DNA of 64,000 bases from Alphaproteobacteria bacterium (GTDB lineage Bacteria; Pseudomonadota; Alphaproteobacteria; Micropepsales; Micropepsaceae): positions 62,001 through 126,000 of the forward strand of contig JAGOBA010000009.1 of the NCBI GenBank assembly GCA_017983635.1, read 5' to 3'. The translations under genes and the position numbers were made by a program. A model generated the notes under the pieces. The model made no database searches. It saw only the letters and a program-made list of their open reading frames with translations, and had not been told where the DNA came from. Positions 33,605 through 44,258 of this stretch are shown in pieces (within the stretch, counting starts at the first letter, position 1; each line of letters starts with the position of its first letter).

Positions 33605-34025
33605 AACGTGGATCGTGAATCTGGGCGCGTGCGGGTGTCAACGCAGCCAGGTCAGAGATATGCGCGGTGTTGCAATCGGTGACACAATGCGTTCGAAAGT
33701 TTGAACGGCGTTCAAAGGGGCGGCGTTGGTGCGGTGGGAGACCTCCATCTTTCACCGCAAAGACACCATGGTGCACCGAGTTCCACCAAGGCGCTCGGCG
33801 TGATCATCGAGCAACCGCGCGCGCCGAACTAACGCACGTGGAGCGTCATGAGTGTCTTGGTGCCGTGGTGCCTTCTCGCGGAGGTGAGCCGGCCCGTGTT
33901 GGGTGCCGGAAATCCGTCGATCCGCACTGTTCTCCCATCACGACTCAGGAAGTTTCTTCCGTGCCGGCCTGGGAAGAGTGGCAGGTATGCTCTAAGCTGA
34001 GCCTACCCAGCAGGGAGCGAACGCT
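33605..34025. other. Intergenic region with a dispersed-repeat-like segment
   Basis: A 421-bp gap between divergent genes with no convincing coding frame. From about 33751 it contains TTCACCGCAAAGACACCATG and, near 33849-33872, the inverted partner in the form TGAGTGTCTTGGTGCCGTGG. Sequences of this CACCGCAGAGACACC type recur between genes in many genomes. A GGGAG ribosome site belongs to the gene at 34026. Confidence 0.45.
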
Positions 34026-34955
34026 ATGTGGATTAGTACTCGCGCTATTGTCGCCGTTGCGCTCGGAGGTCTGACGCTGTCCGCATTAGTGGCCTATGCT
34101 GCCGTACCCACGCCGATCTTGCAAACGGTTGAGCCTACCGAACTCGTCGCGACAGATCGGACGGTGGTTGTTCTTTTGACAGGACGGAACATACACGTTG
34201 GGCCCGGCGTCGATGAGGAGCAATGGCAACACTTCGTGGTTCGTCGTGTTAGCGCCTCGGGTGCAGAAGGGTCTTGGGCAAAGTGCTACAGGGTTCGCGA
34301 TGACAGTGGTTGCATGTGGGACGGCTCATCTGGAGGTATGCAGTGGCTAAAGCTGCGCGGCGCTACGTGGGTAAATGAGCCGGGCTCCACGCTGCAGTTT
34401 AGAGTGTTCACAGGTCTCGCGCAAGTGGATGCCACCGATCCGAGTCAAGTTGCGAGCAGCGGTAGCGGCTGGTCGAACATTCTCTCGGTTCGCGTCGTTG
34501 GTGCGCCGTCCGGGATCATGGTTGCTCCGCCGCCGGCGCGCCCAGTGCCCGCGGGGCGGCCTGGCATTGCTCTGCCCGACGAAATCAAGCCGCCGGTAGC
34601 GACCTATGATCTCGTTTGCGCGAGCGATCCCGCCGCCGACGCGGGCTTCTTCAACAAAGGTTCTGGTGGCGCGGCCGACGCTGCTGGCACCGACAGCGCC
34701 TACTGGAATTTCAGGCGTGCGAACTCCATGGCCGAACCTGCGGCCGGGTCGGGCGAATGCCGGTGGGCCGATCGAGTGCTGAACGGCGACGAACCGTTGC
34801 GGGCAGAGGCCGATCCTTCGCGACGCGATCCCGCGCTTCCGCGCAAGTTGGTCGAAGCGGCAAAAGGTACGCGCCTTTTCGCTCTCACGGTCTGGAGCGA
34901 GGGCGGGGTCATGCACGTCGTGAAGATCAAGCCGATGTTTGCGCGCGGCGAATAG
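34026..34955 (+). CDS. Hypothetical secreted protein
   Basis: A 309-residue protein with a signal peptide (about 1-25, AVALGGLTLSALVAYA). After it comes a beta-rich domain (about 30-160) starting TPILQTVEPTELVATDRTVVVLLTG, like an Ig-type or IPT-type fold, then a Pro-rich linker with VAPPPARPVPAGRPG and a C-terminal part (about 195-309) with three Cys. I do not recognise the family. A GGGAG site precedes the ATG. It stands alone, with leftward genes on both sides. Confidence 0.65.
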   Translation: MWISTRAIVAVALGGLTLSALVAYAAVPTPILQTVEPTELVATDRTVVVLLTGRNIHVGPGVDEEQWQHFVVRRVSASGAEGSWAKCYRVRDDSGCMWDGSSGGMQWLKLRGATWVNEPGSTLQFRVFTGLAQVDATDPSQVASSGSGWSNILSVRVVGAPSGIMVAPPPARPVPAGRPGIALPDEIKPPVATYDLVCASDPAADAGFFNKGSGGAADAAGTDSAYWNFRRANSMAEPAAGSGECRWADRVLNGDEPLRAEADPSRRDPALPRKLVEAAKGTRLFALTVWSEGGVMHVVKIKPMFARGE

Positions 34956-34971
34956 CGCCGCGCCAAACACT

Positions 34972-35724
34972 CTAGCCGAACAAGCGCTTCAGGGCAGTTC
35001 CGCCTTGGCTGAGGAGGCCGGCGTCGGAGGCGACGGTTACGAGGTCGAAGCCTTTGGCTAGCATTTGTTTCGAGTAGTCGGGGGCGATGCAGTAGATGCC
35101 CGCCTTAATGCCTGCACTCTTCGCGACAGAGAGAATGCGGTCAATGGCTTTGACGACCACGGGGTCGGTTTGGTCGATCTTGCCTTCGCGGCCCATGGAG
35201 AGGCCGAGGTCGGAGGGGCCGATGTAGAGCATATCGAGGCCCTTCACGCCCGCGATCGCTTCGACGTGTTCGAGGCCGGAGGCGGTTTCGATTTGGGCGA
35301 TCGCGAGGATCGTGTCGTTCGCGCGCAGTGCGTAGTCGTCGCCGAGGAATCGGGCGCGGTTCGGGCCGAGGCTGCGGTAGCCCAGCGGCGGATAGCGGAG
35401 AGCGCCGACAAAGTGTTCGCACTCTTGCTTGGTGTTGATTGTGGGGCAGATCACGCCCATTGCGCCGGCATCTGCGGCGTGCATGACTTGCGTCGGGTCG
35501 TTCCAGCCGACGCGCACGAGCGGCACGGCCGGGGTGGTCGCGATGGCGGTGAGCATCGCGACCATGTCTTGGTAGCCGAGTACGCCGTGCTGGGTGTCGA
35601 CGGTAATCGAATCCCAGCCTTGATGCGCGAGTATCTCGGTGGCGTAGCTGGCTGGAACAGTGGCCCAGACGTTGGTGGCGGCTTGGCCGCTTGCCCAAAG
35701 GTTCCGAAGCTTGTTCTCGCGCAT
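34972..35724 (-). CDS. HpcH/HpaI-family aldolase
   Basis: A 250-residue class II pyruvate aldolase of the HpcH/HpaI family, cleaving 2-oxo-4-hydroxy acids to pyruvate and an aldehyde. Motifs visible are DSITVDTQHG (substrate loop), LVRVGWNDP, the metal ligands in AQIETASGLEH (Glu) and YIGPSDLGLSMG (Asp), and GIYCIAPDYSKQM near the end. Exact substrate is unknown. An AAGGAC/AAGGC stretch precedes the ATG. It lies 11 bp downstream of the RhlE helicase gene in the same direction. Confidence 0.9.
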   Translation of the reverse strand: MRENKLRNLWASGQAATNVWATVPASYATEILAHQGWDSITVDTQHGVLGYQDMVAMLTAIATTPAVPLVRVGWNDPTQVMHAADAGAMGVICPTINTKQECEHFVGALRYPPLGYRSLGPNRARFLGDDYALRANDTILAIAQIETASGLEHVEAIAGVKGLDMLYIGPSDLGLSMGREGKIDQTDPVVVKAIDRILSVAKSAGIKAGIYCIAPDYSKQMLAKGFDLVTVASDAGLLSQGGTALKRLFG

Positions 35725-35735
35725 GCCTTACGTCC

Positions 35736-37424
<1,689 letters not shown>

Positions 37425-37914
37425 TTAGTTCACTTTCAATATGCGAATCCGCGCGCGTTGCCGGGCCCTCGGGCCATCGAGCACGCGCGAAAAAATCGCG
37501 GGTTGCGTAGGACGCCCCGCGTGTTACCTGGGCAGTTCCGGGTGTATTTGGCGCTCAAAAGGTATCGAAGAGATCGCTTTCAGATCTCGAGCCGTTCACG
37601 CGGCGTGAGCGCTTGCCAAAGTCGAAAACATCGACCGGTGCAGGCCGTGGGATATGCGCCTTTGGTTGTTGTATGTCAAGGAATACTACGTAAACGAGCG
37701 GTAAATGGGTTGCTGCAGGGTGTGTCAGAAGCGCCCGCTGGTACTCTTCATGGCGCATTCAGCGGTCGAACGGCCGCGAAGAAGGCCCGCCGGTTTATGC
37801 GCTTGGGGCGGCGTGTTAGACGGTCCAGCGGTTTCGCGAGTTGCCAAGGCCGGGCGAAAAGGCGATGGACTTGCGATCTGCCGGAATCAACAAACCGAGC
37901 ACAGACGAGCATTC
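37425..37914. other. Divergent regulatory gap (490 bp)
   Basis: The gap separates the leftward rhlE and the rightward LuxR gene. It holds a leftward promoter candidate at 37651-37679. Open frames in it are short, and the long rightward ones merge into the LuxR frame without homology. Near 37596-37602 CAGATCTCGAG lies within an imperfect dyad. I see no further gene. Confidence 0.4.
37651..37679 (-). promoter_or_regulatory. Candidate promoter for rhlE
   Basis: On the minus strand, TTGACA (37679-37674) is followed after 17 bp by CATATC (37656-37651). The -35 box is perfect, the -10 box moderate. Transcription would start near 37644, giving a 5' leader of about 220 nt before the GTG at 37424. 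Confidence 0.45.
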
Positions 37915-38610
37915 ATGACCGTATCGCTAAAGGATTTGATCGTCGAATTGTCGGTTGCGTCGTCGGCCGATGAGATCGGGCGGGCGCATTTGGCGCTCGC
38001 AAATCGGTTCGGGTTCGCGGTCAATCTGATCGTCGATATGACGAAGTCGTTCGATGGGATCGGGCCGGCGGTCGTCTATGCGGCGCAGGGCCGGAAACCG
38101 TTCGAGGCGCTTGACGCGATCGAGCGGGTGACGAGCAATCCGCTCTTTAGCCGGGCCAAAGTGAGCGAGCAGCCCTTCACTATGCTGGAGCTTAAGCGCG
38201 AAGAGGGAATCAGCGACGAGAAGTGGTGGAGCTACTTCGGGCCCTACTTTCGGGGCTATGACGGATTTGCGGTGCCCGTGCACGAGAACGGGGCGCTTGC
38301 GTGGTATGTGGGATGCGCGGGGCCGACGCCGGACCTGTCGTGGCGGGCGCGCTCGATTCTGCAGGCGGCGGCGTTTGCGGCGCGTGATCGATTCCGGGAG
38401 TTGATGGATCCGGCTTCATCGAAAAGCCCGCTGACGTCACGCGAGGCGGAATGTCTGCGTTTGGTTTCGCAGGGTAAGAGCGACGAAGCGATCGGTATGG
38501 AACTCAATATCAGCCCGCGGACTGTGCGCTTCCATATCGGCAATGCGAAGACGAAGCTCGGCGTGACGACGCGCATCCAGGCGGTCGCCAAGCGACTAGG
38601 CGCCGCTTAG
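37915..38610 (+). CDS. LuxR-type transcriptional regulator (orphan)
   Basis: A 231-residue regulator. The N-terminal half (about 5-160) looks like an autoinducer-binding domain, with FGFAVNLIVDM, WWSYFGPYFRGYDGFAVPVH and WRARSILQAAAFAARDRF. The C-terminal HTH is LTSREAECLRLVSQGKSDEAI followed by ISPRTVRFHIGNAKTKLGV, the standard LuxR recognition helix. No luxI-type synthase is in the window, so it is a solo regulator; the ligand may be foreign or non-AHL. ATG at 37915 was chosen as the domain starts there. It converges on the btuF-like gene with a 15-bp overlap. Confidence 0.85.
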   Translation: MTVSLKDLIVELSVASSADEIGRAHLALANRFGFAVNLIVDMTKSFDGIGPAVVYAAQGRKPFEALDAIERVTSNPLFSRAKVSEQPFTMLELKREEGISDEKWWSYFGPYFRGYDGFAVPVHENGALAWYVGCAGPTPDLSWRARSILQAAAFAARDRFRELMDPASSKSPLTSREAECLRLVSQGKSDEAIGMELNISPRTVRFHIGNAKTKLGVTTRIQAVAKRLGAA

Positions 38611-39507
38611 GCGTATCCAACCGCTGCCTTCGTGACCGACCTTCGCGGTGCCCAGAATCTCGGCCAGGATTTCGGCGGACTCGACGAGGCGCGGGCCCGG
38701 ACGGTTGAAGAAGTGGTGACCGTCGGTGACGAAGACGCGATCCTCCCGTACGGCGGTTAGGCTTTGCCACGCGGGGTGATCGTTGAGCGATTTCAATTCG
38801 GCGAGCGTGTCGGCGATGCGGTAGCCGCAGGGCATGAGCACGACCACGTCGGGGTCGGCTTCGGCGAGCGTTTCCCAGGCGAGCCACGGCGAATGTTGGC
38901 CTGCGGCCGCAAACAGTGGGCGGCCGCCGGCGGCTTCGATCAATTCGGGAATCCAGTTGCCTGCGGCCATCAAGGGTTCCGTCCATTCGATGGCGGCGAC
39001 GGTTGGTTTTGCGCCCAGCGCGATCTTGGTGCGGAGTGCGTGGAGGCGTGCTTCGAGTTCGCTGATAACTCTTTCGCCGGTTGGCGTGGCGCTCAGGGCG
39101 GCGGACACGCGGCGGATGTCGTCCCACACGTCGGCGAGCGCGTCCGGTGCGAGTGAGAGCAGTTGCGGCTTGCTGCCGGACCATTCGTTCAGTGCGCCTT
39201 GGAGGTCGTCAGGCGTAACTGCGCACACGGCGCATTGGGTCTGGGTCAGGATGATGTCGGGTTTCAGAGCGCGCAAGCGTTCGGCGTCGACTTCGTATAC
39301 TGAGAGACCCTGACTTACGATTGCTTGCACTTCGCGGTCGATTTCGAGAGAGCTCAAACCTTTGCGGAGTTTACTCGCGGTCAGCGCGGGCAAGCCTTTT
39401 ACGCTTGCTGGGAAGTCGCATTCGTGCGAGCGGCCGACGAGCTGGTCGGCGAAGCCGAGCGCGACTGCGATCTCCGTCGCGCTTGGAAGCAGTGAGACGA
39501 TGCGCAT
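38596..39507 (-). CDS. Cobalamin-binding BtuF-like protein without a visible signal peptide
   Basis: A 303-residue protein of the helical-backbone metal receptor superfamily (Peripla_BP_2). It begins RIVSLLPSATEIAVALGFAD and continues VGRSHECDFP and DIILTQTQCAVCAVT, a pattern I know from proteins annotated as cobalamin-binding. There is no signal peptide: the domain begins at residue 1. So either it works in the cytoplasm or the start is misread, but the upstream frame overlaps the 177-residue gene. It is the last gene of the B12 riboswitch operon (TGATG overlap with the gene before). No BtuC or BtuD is in the window. Confidence 0.82.
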   Translation of the reverse strand: MRIVSLLPSATEIAVALGFADQLVGRSHECDFPASVKGLPALTASKLRKGLSSLEIDREVQAIVSQGLSVYEVDAERLRALKPDIILTQTQCAVCAVTPDDLQGALNEWSGSKPQLLSLAPDALADVWDDIRRVSAALSATPTGERVISELEARLHALRTKIALGAKPTVAAIEWTEPLMAAGNWIPELIEAAGGRPLFAAAGQHSPWLAWETLAEADPDVVVLMPCGYRIADTLAELKSLNDHPAWQSLTAVREDRVFVTDGHHFFNRPGPRLVESAEILAEILGTAKVGHEGSGWIRLSGA

Positions 39508-40040
39508 CAGGCGAGCCGCAGGCGCGGCTGTGCGCCGAAGATTGCGGGCGCCGCGCCTGTGACGAGCAAACGAAGCGTCACGAGCGTGAGCAGCCAAAGC
39601 GCTTCGTTCTGCGCGAGTTGCATGATGATGGCCGGCGTGAACGTCTCGATGCCACCGACCTGTGTCGCGAACGCGTATAGCAGCGCTTCGTAGGCAGCGA
39701 ACGCGGCGAGGCTGGCGAGCGCGATCCGAGTGGCGCTCAGATCGGGGCTTGGGCCGACAATCAGGCGCGCCGTTGCCAGTGAAGCGAGGCTGGCGCCCCA
39801 CAGTGCTGCGCCCCAGGCGATGGTGTAGCCGTCTGCGGGGAAGCCCAGGAACGCGAAGCCGATCGCTTGGTTCGCGGCGACGATCGCGGTCACTGTGAAG
39901 ACGGCTTGCCGCGCCGGCATGCTGGCGGCGACGACGACGGCGAGCGCGACGAACGGCATCATGCAGGCGATGGCTAGGCTGCCGGCGATCGTCGAGGCAG
40001 CGAGGACCGATGGCCAAGCGGAGTTTTGGAGCGTGCGCAT
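39507..40040 (-). CDS. Six-helix membrane protein of the B12 operon, candidate cobalamin transporter part
   Basis: A 177-residue, very hydrophobic protein with about six membrane helices, the first including IACMMPFVALAVVVAAS with one Cys, then TAIVAANQAIGFAFLGFPADGYTIAWG, which I associate with short proteins near btuB in sphingomonad-like genomes. The size is close to BtuM, a small B12 uptake protein of some proteobacteria, but I cannot confirm homology. A GAGAGGA site precedes the ATG. It sits between btuB and the btuF-like gene, under the same riboswitch, and no ABC permease follows, so a role in moving cobalamin or a precursor over the inner membrane is a reasonable inference. Confidence 0.7.
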   Translation of the reverse strand: MRTLQNSAWPSVLAASTIAGSLAIACMMPFVALAVVVAASMPARQAVFTVTAIVAANQAIGFAFLGFPADGYTIAWGAALWGASLASLATARLIVGPSPDLSATRIALASLAAFAAYEALLYAFATQVGGIETFTPAIIMQLAQNEALWLLTLVTLRLLVTGAAPAIFGAQPRLRLA

Positions 40041-40053
40041 GTTGTCGTTCCTC

Positions 40054-41925
40054 TCAGAATTTAGTCCGGATTCCGGCGTAAGCGGCGATGCCGGGTGAGC
40101 GATAGCTGAAGACCTCTTCGTATTTTTCGTCGAACAGGTTTTCGACGCGGCCGAAGACTTGGATGTTGTCGGTCAGATCGTATGACGCGTTGACGTTGAC
40201 GAGGGTGAAGGCCTTGTTGACCACCGGCGTGTTGCCGAAGAAGGAGAATAGCGTGTCGTCCTGCTCGCCGTTGTAACGCACGCTGAGCGTCGCCGAGGCG
40301 CGATCGAGGAAGCGGTGGTTCAGATTCAACGAGGCGATGTGCGGGGCGCGGCGAATTTCCGGCGCGCCGGCTTGATCGGCATCTAGATGTGTGTAGGCGG
40401 CGTTCAGCGTCAGGTCATCGGCCAACGCCACATCGAGTGTGAGTTCGACACCGCGGCGCTTGCTAACTCCGGCAGCGTTGTTGGTTGTGACAAAGGTTGT
40501 TTCGATTTCATTTTTTAAGCGTGCTTCGAAGTACGTGGCGGTCGCGCGCGCTTTGCCGCTCCAGAACGTTTGGTCGATACCGACATCCCAGCCGGTCGAC
40601 TTTTCCGGTTTCAGGTTTGGGTTGCCGACAAAGCCGCTGGGGTCGAAGCCGAAAAGTTCGAAGTTGTTCGGGTTCTTGACGCCGGTGCCGGCGGTCGCGC
40701 GCAGGCGGGTTGTGTCGGAGAGGCGGTAGCTTGCTTGCAGACGGTAAGTGTTCGCATCATCGAAGCGATCGTTATCGTCGCGCCGGAAGGCAATGCCGGC
40801 GTCGAACGCGTCGATGGAGAGGTCGTACGAGAGGGCGTAGCCGATCGTGTCGAGTTTGCGCACACCGTTGATGCCGGGATCGAAGGGCAGCGTGGTGGCG
40901 ACGTTTTGATAACGCTCGGCGCGCCAGTCGATGGCGCCGGTGAGTTTGTGTTCGAGGGCACCGGTCGTGGCGTTGACGGCGGAGACGAGGCTGACCTTGC
41001 GGCGATCGCCTTTGGTGGTGAAGGGTCCGAAGGCGCTGTCGGTGGTCGAGTCCGCGTCGATGAAGGCGTAGTTCAGGCGTGACTGCCAGGCGCCGGCGAA
41101 GGCCGATACCTCTGCAGAGATGTTGCCGTAGAGCTGCGTGGTGTCGAACGTATCGTCGCTGCCGTCGACGACGAGGCCGCTGAAGAAGTTCTGCGGATCG
41201 GTTTCGGCGAACGTGTCGACGTAGCGCAGGAATGCGCGCAGCTCGACGTTCTCCACCGGGCGAAGGCCTGCGTTCACGAACAGCGCGGAGTCACGTTCGC
41301 CATCACGCTCGCTGCCGTCGCGGGCGATGTTAATGCCGGCTGTCGCGTGGTGGTTGGCGCTGGCGTAGAAATCGAACGTGTCGTTGCCCACGCTCGCGTT
41401 CATGCCGGTTTGCCAGGTCGCGAACGAGCCGCCTTCGCCCATCGCTTCGACGGCGAAGTCGCCTTTGCCACGGCGGGGAACGATGTTGACGACGCCGCCG
41501 ATCGCATCGGAACCGTAGAGCGCGCTTTGGCTGCCGCGCAGGATTTCGATGCGTTCGATGTCGGTCGCGAGCAAGCCGGAGAAGTCGAACTCGCCCTGGA
41601 ACGGATCGCTGACGTCGGCGCCGTCAAACATGACGAGCGTGTGGTTGCCCTCTGCGCCGCGCATACGGACTTGGGTTTTCGAACCGACGGCGCCGGAGCG
41701 GCTGACGGTCACGCCCGGCACATCGCGCAACACATCGCCGACGAAGCGGGTCTGGCGGTCTTCGATTTGCTTGCCGTCGATGATGGTGACGGCGGTGCCT
41801 AGGCGGTCCTCGGCGACTTTGCCGATGCGGCTTGCGGTGACGACGACTTTTTCGACCGGCTGATCGGCGAAGGCCGGCGTTGCGAGCAAAGCTAAGGCGG
41901 AAACTGACAGGAGAAAGCGAGACAT
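40054..41925 (-). CDS. btuB: TonB-dependent cobalamin receptor BtuB
   Basis: A 623-residue outer-membrane receptor with a signal peptide (1-20, ending TPAFA), TonB box VEKVVVTAS (24-32), a plug domain with GTAVTIIDGKQIEDRQ and RGAEGNHTLVMFDG, RIEILRGSQSALYGSDAIGGVVNI, and a 22-strand-type barrel ending in aromatic GIAAYAGIRTKF. Close BtuB features plus the cobalamin riboswitch 148 bp upstream make the substrate call strong. It takes up cobalamin with TonB energy. The ATG at 41925 was chosen by the signal peptide. Two genes follow in the same operon. Confidence 0.93.
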   Translation of the reverse strand: MSRFLLSVSALALLATPAFADQPVEKVVVTASRIGKVAEDRLGTAVTIIDGKQIEDRQTRFVGDVLRDVPGVTVSRSGAVGSKTQVRMRGAEGNHTLVMFDGADVSDPFQGEFDFSGLLATDIERIEILRGSQSALYGSDAIGGVVNIVPRRGKGDFAVEAMGEGGSFATWQTGMNASVGNDTFDFYASANHHATAGINIARDGSERDGERDSALFVNAGLRPVENVELRAFLRYVDTFAETDPQNFFSGLVVDGSDDTFDTTQLYGNISAEVSAFAGAWQSRLNYAFIDADSTTDSAFGPFTTKGDRRKVSLVSAVNATTGALEHKLTGAIDWRAERYQNVATTLPFDPGINGVRKLDTIGYALSYDLSIDAFDAGIAFRRDDNDRFDDANTYRLQASYRLSDTTRLRATAGTGVKNPNNFELFGFDPSGFVGNPNLKPEKSTGWDVGIDQTFWSGKARATATYFEARLKNEIETTFVTTNNAAGVSKRRGVELTLDVALADDLTLNAAYTHLDADQAGAPEIRRAPHIASLNLNHRFLDRASATLSVRYNGEQDDTLFSFFGNTPVVNKAFTLVNVNASYDLTDNIQVFGRVENLFDEKYEEVFSYRSPGIAAYAGIRTKF

Positions 41926-42072
41926 GATGCACCCATGCGTGACGTGGGCGCAAAGCATCCCGTCCAAAGCGCCCGTGGTCCTTCGCCACCACCATGGTTG
42001 CGATAGGCCCAACGTCACCGCGCCGGAGGGATCCGTCTCGCAAGCGCCCGCCGCGCTTTCGAGGGGTGACTC

Positions 42073-42215
42073 ACGCTGGCAGGTCTCCTGGCTTGCGACC
42101 CTTCACCGGTCACCTTCCCGATCTTTCGATCAGTGGTGTCTCGACCGATGCACCGTCGCTTACAGTTGCGGGGGCAGCCCCGGTATCTCACCGGGTTCCC
42201 TTGACCAACATGGTT
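42073..42215 (-). ncRNA. Cobalamin riboswitch
   Basis: Read on the minus strand the element has the conserved GGGAACCCGGTG, then GGGGCTGCCCCCGCAACTGT (the core junction), GCATCGGTCGAGACACCACTG, and closing GCCAGGAGACCTGCC (the B12 box region). This order matches the AdoCbl-type riboswitch. It lies upstream of btuB and should shut off the btuB operon when cobalamin is plentiful. Minus-strand TTGACG at 42252-42247 may be its -35 box; the -10 box is weak. Confidence 0.95.
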
Positions 42216-42295
42216 CGGACTTACGATGGGCGAAGAGTGAGGCGCTCGTCAAGCCACGCGAAAGGGGGATATGCACAGGCTTGGATCGCGTAACG

Positions 42296-42562
42296 TCACT
42301 GCGGTAGCCGGATGTAGGCGAGGGCGAAGACGGCGAGCATGACGATGTGGATCGCGGTGACGACCGCGTTGCCGCGGCGGATCGAGCGGGCTTCGGCCTC
42401 GTGGGTTGCACGGTCGCGCGAGAGGGCTTTGAAGCCGTGGGCGATGTCGTCGATGCCGATGAAGGCGCCCAGGATCAGGCGCAAGAAGAAGAGCACCCAG
42501 AACCAGGTCCAGACTTGGGCGGAATTGAAGCCCAGCATTTCGGCGAGGCTGACGTCGTGCAT
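42296..42562 (-). CDS. Small two-helix membrane protein
   Basis: An 88-residue protein with membrane helices at about 17-38 (VWTWFWVLFFLRLILGAFIG) and 66-84 (AVVTAIHIVMLAVFALAYI), joined by a charged loop with ALSRDRATHEAEARSIRRG. The ATG at 42562 was chosen as the helices follow it; a longer frame adds a Pro/Gly-rich stretch. Family unknown. It lies upstream of the B12 riboswitch in the same direction but before its likely promoter, so it is probably a separate unit, divergent from the cyclase gene. Confidence 0.65.
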   Translation of the reverse strand: MHDVSLAEMLGFNSAQVWTWFWVLFFLRLILGAFIGIDDIAHGFKALSRDRATHEAEARSIRRGNAVVTAIHIVMLAVFALAYIRLPQ

Positions 42563-42753
42563 TTTTCCGCCTCCCCCCGAAGGCGTCCCCGCACAGATGA
42601 TGGCGGGCGGGCCTTGTGGGTGCAAGTCAAACGCCGGTTTTCCGGTGCTGATTCATCGGCCGGCGGGGTTTCGTGGGCACGGTCACTTCCGCTCCGCCCG
42701 CAAGAGGCGCAATACCTCCCGGACATAGATGAACCAGGCGAGGCGGTCTTTCG

Positions 42754-44151
42754 ATGTTGAGCCAGCAATTGCGACGCTTCATTGCCGGGGTGGCGCCGTC
42801 GGGGAGCGACCCCGGCATGTCGGAGCGCATTCTGACCTCGTTCCACGAGACGGAACGGTCGGGGTTGATGCTGGCTTGCGCGGTGCGAGCAGTGATTGTG
42901 GTGGCGCTGGTGCTGCTCTTTGCAGCGACGGGGTCGTTCGTCGGGGACGGGTGGTTGTTTTTGTTGCTGATGCCGCTCGGCATCGCAGCGATCGGGTTGG
43001 CACAGTTCGAGGCGATGCGGCGGTGGCCGGATTTGGCGTGGCCGAAATACGTTTTCATTGCGCTCGACTGCGCTTACCTCGCGTGGCTGTTGATCACGCG
43101 GCATTCGTTTGCGAACGACCTGCCGCCGGTGACGTTAGCGGTGAAGGAAGGGGCGTTGCTGTTCTTCGTTGCCTTCCTGGTGCATGGCGCGTTCAGCTAT
43201 TCGCCGCGGTTCATTCTTTGGACCGGGCTTTGCATCACGCTCGGCTGGGGCGCTGTTGTGGCGGCGGCGGCCATGGAGCCAGGGACATTCACCGCTGTGA
43301 AGGCGGGGCCCGACATGTGGCGCGACTATGGCGACCCGGGTTACTTGCCGGTGATCAAGATCGTCTACGACTATGTGGTGTTGGCGTTTTTGACGTTGGG
43401 GCTTGCGGTTGCGGTTTGGCGGTCGCGGCGGTTGGTTCTCGCGGCGGCGGCGTCGGAGCGGGCGCGGGCCAATTTGGCGCGACACTTTTCGCCGAAGGTT
43501 GTGGATGAACTCAGCGCGCGCGAACGACCGTTCGGCGAGACGCGGCGGCAGGCGGCGGCGGTTCTGTTCGCGGACATTCGGGGCTTCACCACGCGCTGCG
43601 AGACGATGGCGCCTGAAGAGGCTATGGCGTTTCTGCGCTCTTTCCATGCGCGGATGGAGGAGGTGATCTTCCAGCACGGCGGGACGCTGGACAAGATTTT
43701 GGGCGATGGGTTGCTTGCCGTGTTCGGCGTGCCGGATCGCGGGCATGGCGACGCGGGCGATGCGCTGGCCTGCGCCTATGCGATGATCGAAGCGGTCGGG
43801 CGTTGGAATGTGGAGCGAGCGGCGGCGGGGCAGTTCGAGGTGCAGATCGGGGTTGGGCTGCACTATGGGCACGTGATGCTCGGCGATGTCGGCAGCGAGC
43901 GGCTGATGACGTTCACGGTCGTGGGGGACACGGTCAATGTGGCCAGCCGGCTGCAGTCGCTCTCGAAGGAGTTAGGGACGCGCCTCGTGGCTAGCGACAC
44001 GTTGGTCAAAGCCGTCCAGGACGAGATGCGCGAAGAGAGTGCGCTCATCGAGCAGCTGAAGTTCGTTGGGCCGCAGCATCTGCGGGGCCGGGAGAACGAA
44101 ACCGTCGTTTACGCGCTGGAGGCGACGGGACAGCAGCGTGCAGTTGCCTAG
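42754..44151 (+). CDS. Membrane-bound class III adenylate/guanylate cyclase
   Basis: A 465-residue protein. The N-terminal half has about six membrane helices (45-240). A short linker with ARANLARHFSPKVVDEL leads into the catalytic domain (about 265-440): FADIRGFTTRCE with the first metal Asp, KILGDGLLAVFG with the second, and VGDTVNVASRLQSLSKEL with the transition-state Asn and downstream Arg. It makes cAMP or cGMP from the cytoplasmic face; the base-specifying residues were not resolved. No receptor for the nucleotide is adjacent. Confidence 0.9.
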   Translation: MLSQQLRRFIAGVAPSGSDPGMSERILTSFHETERSGLMLACAVRAVIVVALVLLFAATGSFVGDGWLFLLLMPLGIAAIGLAQFEAMRRWPDLAWPKYVFIALDCAYLAWLLITRHSFANDLPPVTLAVKEGALLFFVAFLVHGAFSYSPRFILWTGLCITLGWGAVVAAAAMEPGTFTAVKAGPDMWRDYGDPGYLPVIKIVYDYVVLAFLTLGLAVAVWRSRRLVLAAAASERARANLARHFSPKVVDELSARERPFGETRRQAAAVLFADIRGFTTRCETMAPEEAMAFLRSFHARMEEVIFQHGGTLDKILGDGLLAVFGVPDRGHGDAGDALACAYAMIEAVGRWNVERAAAGQFEVQIGVGLHYGHVMLGDVGSERLMTFTVVGDTVNVASRLQSLSKELGTRLVASDTLVKAVQDEMREESALIEQLKFVGPQHLRGRENETVVYALEATGQQRAVA

Positions 44152-44258
44152 TCCCTTCGCGTCTTGGGGGAAGTGCCATGGGGGCAGGGGTGACTACACG
44201 CGGTGCGCGCCGATGTGCTAGAGTGCGCGCACTTCGCCCCCCCAGCGATGAGGCATCA

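Noticed and set aside
37915..38610. LuxR regulator as half of a quorum-sensing pair
   Set aside because: No LuxI-type synthase in the window; at most a solo receptor.
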